In this document: positions 15,125 to 16,717 of the stretch, piece after piece
Layout of the letters: the number at the start of each line of letters is the position of its first letter
Position numbering within the stretch: position 1 is the first letter of the stretch
NCBI GenBank assembly: GCA_050050615.1
Contig: JASFTV010000035.1
Span: 1-16,717, forward strand
From: JASFTV01 sp050050615
GTDB taxonomy: Bacteria > Desulfobacterota > DSM-4660 > Desulfatiglandales > HGW-15
Length of the DNA: 16,717 bases
Reading direction: 5' to 3'
Made by a program: the position numbers and the translations under genes
Notes under the pieces: generated by a model
Database searches by the model: none
The model's input: the letters and a program-made list of their open reading frames with translations, nothing else
What the model was told of the DNA's origin: nothing

Positions 15125-16393
15125 TCAGAAATCGATATCCTTACCTTCATAGGCGTACCTGAACACTTTTTCGCACTGTTCCGCGGTTATGGGCCGTGGG
15201 CTAAGGTAGCAGCTGACATCTCCGTGAGCGTATTCCACCAATTTGGGCAGCTTTTCTTCAAAGTCCTCTGCGCTTATCTCGAACCCCTTCAGTGTCAGCG
15301 GCACCTCCAGACGGGTCAGGAACTCTCTTACCTTGCTCACCAGGTTTTTCATACCGTCTTGCGCATCGGATGCCGGGATGTCGAGGGATTTGCAGATCAA
15401 TAGATGCTTATCCGTAACCGTCTGGCAAAATTGGAAGGAGTGAGGGATAAAGAAACCCACACAGAGTCCGTGGTGCATCTCGTAAACTGCGCCCAAGGCA
15501 TGGCCGAAGCTGTGGGTCAGGTGGCACCCGCTCATGCCGAAAGCGATGCCAGCGATGGTGGCAGCAATCATCATCCGGTGTCGGGCTTCGCGGTCGTCGC
15601 CATTCCCGTAAGCCCGGGGTAGCCATTGGAAGACCATCTCGATAGCCTTTAACGCGAGCGGCTCGGTAAACTCATTGGCTGCCGGTGTCGTCACCGCGTC
15701 CATCGCGTGGGCCAAGACATCGAGACCCGTGCCAACGGTCAGCTTAGGTGGCATGGACATGGTGAACTCCGGAGAGAGTATGGCGACGTCAGGCACGAGT
15801 TCGTCATGTGTGATAGGAATCTTACGGTGGACGGCCGTGTCGCTGAACACAGCTGCACCTGTACATTCGGACCCCGTACCACTGGTGGTGGGCACAGCGA
15901 CAAGCATCGCCTTCTGCCTGAGGTTGAGCTCATCCAGGGGGGAGATCATGCCCAGGTCACCCAGACCAGGTTGCTCATAGAGAATCCAGGCCCCTTTGGC
16001 CAAGTCCATCACGGAGCCTCCACCCACGGCCATGATCATGTCCGGTTCAAAAGCGTTCATGGCCTCGGCACAGGCCCGGACATTCTCCATGGGCGCCTCA
16101 GGCAAGGTTTTAGCCCAGAGCTCGGTGGTGAAACCGTCCGACTGGAGGAACTGGGCAGCCTTTTTGGCATAGCGTTCGTTGAACTCGTCCGTGATTACGA
16201 ACGCGCGCTTCTTGGCGCATCTGGGCCCCAAGGCGTCCATCGTGGAAGGGCCGATCACCATGCCTTCCGGGAAGACGTTGGAACCCACGTAGATCTTTGG
16301 TGTCTTAAAAATGGTGGACAGGCCCTTGATTGAAGAGGACAGGGCCAGCGGGGCAAGAGCCTTCAGGGTAGGGTCTTCAAACCAGTATCCCAT
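15125..16393 (-). CDS. Iron-containing (group III) alcohol dehydrogenase
   Basis: This is a 422-residue NAD(P)-dependent alcohol dehydrogenase of the iron-activated family. I start it at the ATG at 16393, which has GAGGTG at good spacing; the open frame extends 35 codons further to 16498 but that extension has no family similarity. GGGSVMD (124-130) binds the dinucleotide, TTSGTGSE lies at 169-176, and the metal ligands fit D225, H229, H294 and H308, with H298 between, as in FucO spacing. It ends 14 bases before aor. With aor it could carry an alcohol through the aldehyde to the acid, or the reverse. The substrate is not predictable from sequence. The N-terminal segment MGYWFEDPTLKALAPLAL before the Rossmann part is longer than in FucO. 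Confidence 0.92.
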   Translation of the reverse strand: MGYWFEDPTLKALAPLALSSSIKGLSTIFKTPKIYVGSNVFPEGMVIGPSTMDALGPRCAKKRAFVITDEFNERYAKKAAQFLQSDGFTTELWAKTLPEAPMENVRACAEAMNAFEPDMIMAVGGGSVMDLAKGAWILYEQPGLGDLGMISPLDELNLRQKAMLVAVPTTSGTGSECTGAAVFSDTAVHRKIPITHDELVPDVAILSPEFTMSMPPKLTVGTGLDVLAHAMDAVTTPAANEFTEPLALKAIEMVFQWLPRAYGNGDDREARHRMMIAATIAGIAFGMSGCHLTHSFGHALGAVYEMHHGLCVGFFIPHSFQFCQTVTDKHLLICKSLDIPASDAQDGMKNLVSKVREFLTRLEVPLTLKGFEISAEDFEEKLPKLVEYAHGDVSCYLSPRPITAEQCEKVFRYAYEGKDIDF

Positions 16394-16494
16394 GGGTCGC
16401 ACCTCGTATTTATTGAAAGATCTAAATTTTTGCTGGAACTCTGCTCCCTGCGAGCCGTTTTTTGCCTGGAAGTCCCCATGAGCGGAGAATTCGA

Positions 16495-16717
16495 TCATAC
16501 CTCTTCTATTTTGATGTTCTTTGGCGCCTCAGGCACGGTGAAATTGAAGAATGCAGTGAGCGTTGTCATATCAGATTCATTTCCTGCTTCACTCGTAGCT
16601 GTAACGCCCAGCTTTATTTCACCTGCGATTAGGGGAAATGAAGGAACATCATCCGGGAGAGTAACTTCTGTCACATTACCCAATTGCGCATGATCTGAGT
16701 CATATTTGACTTCTCCA
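16495..16717 (-). CDS. C-terminal fragment of a protein with a fibronectin-III-like domain (5' part outside window)
   Basis: On the minus strand a frame is open from the window edge to a TGA at 16497-16495 and gives 73 residues. The sequence resembles the last strands of a fibronectin type III or similar Ig-like domain (IAGEIKLGVTATSEAGNESD), ending in a short acidic tail. The true start lies beyond 16717. Such domains are common in secreted or cell-surface proteins, but nothing here shows the rest. It lies about 100 bases before the alcohol dehydrogenase start and may be unrelated to that operon. Confidence 0.6.
   Translation of the reverse strand, partial: GEVKYDSDHAQLGNVTEVTLPDDVPSFPLIAGEIKLGVTATSEAGNESDMTTLTAFFNFTVPEAPKNIKIEEV

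Noticed and set aside
16394..16498. 35-codon N-terminal extension of the alcohol dehydrogenase
   Set aside because: The ATG at 16393 has a good GAGGTG ribosome binding site and the extension does not look like family sequence.
1..16717. CRISPR array, tRNA, rRNA or phage genes
   Set aside because: I saw no regularly spaced direct repeats, no cloverleaf-like segments and no phage or transposase proteins.

Overview
The window looks like a piece of an anaerobic, tungsten- and iron-sulfur-rich bacterial chromosome. The best fit is a Desulfobacterota (deltaproteobacterial) sulfate reducer or syntroph. That placement is an inference from gene content: Hdr/Mvh-type electron-transfer proteins, a four-subunit 2-oxoacid:ferredoxin oxidoreductase, a tungsten aldehyde:ferredoxin oxidoreductase and an apparent selenocysteine-containing HdrA. 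No rRNA, tRNA or taxonomic marker is visible. All convincing genes lie on the minus strand, so the order below follows transcription, from high to low coordinates.

Region 1 (16717 to 13000): the 3' end of a gene with a fibronectin-III-like C-terminus, then a tight operon of iron-type alcohol dehydrogenase, aldehyde:ferredoxin oxidoreductase (AOR) and a MoaD/ThiS-like sulfur carrier. These could interconvert an alcohol, an aldehyde and an acid, using NAD(P)H and ferredoxin. The MoaD-like protein would serve pterin-cofactor assembly for the AOR.

Region 2 (12999 to 12129): 871 bases without a gene. It holds two terminator-like hairpins with related arms, a possible extended -10 promoter overlapping a 16-base palindrome, and a near-consensus sigma-70-type promoter (TTGACA, 17 bases, TATACT) about 200 bases before the next operon.

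Region 3 (12128 to 4096): korD-korA-korB-korC, then a 1091-residue fusion protein (HdrA-like pieces around a GltD/NfnB-like FAD/NAD(P)H module), a small MvhD-like protein and an HdrC-HdrB (HdrD-type) fusion. Spacing is tight from korA through mvhD. Gaps of 116 bases (korD/korA) and 191 bases (mvhD/hdrCB) contain no gene.

Region 4 (4095 to 1): a gap holding a 221-bp element with 33-nt inverted ends (32 of 33 matching), then a long HdrA-MvhD fusion gene interrupted by one in-frame TGA, then a GlnD-like gene cut by the window edge. The TGA sits where HdrA proteins have a conserved cysteine, giving a C-x-x-U motif. A hairpin with a GGUC loop lies 20 bases downstream, so I read it as selenocysteine rather than a broken gene. 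A default annotation would split this gene in two.

Together, regions 3 and 4 suggest an undescribed electron-transfer assembly. A 2-oxoacid would be oxidised to an acyl-CoA by KorABCD. Low-potential electrons would pass to flavin/iron-sulfur HdrA-type proteins that may bifurcate or confurcate electrons between ferredoxin, NAD(P)H and a disulfide or other acceptor of the HdrCB subunit. The coupling and the acceptor are inference.
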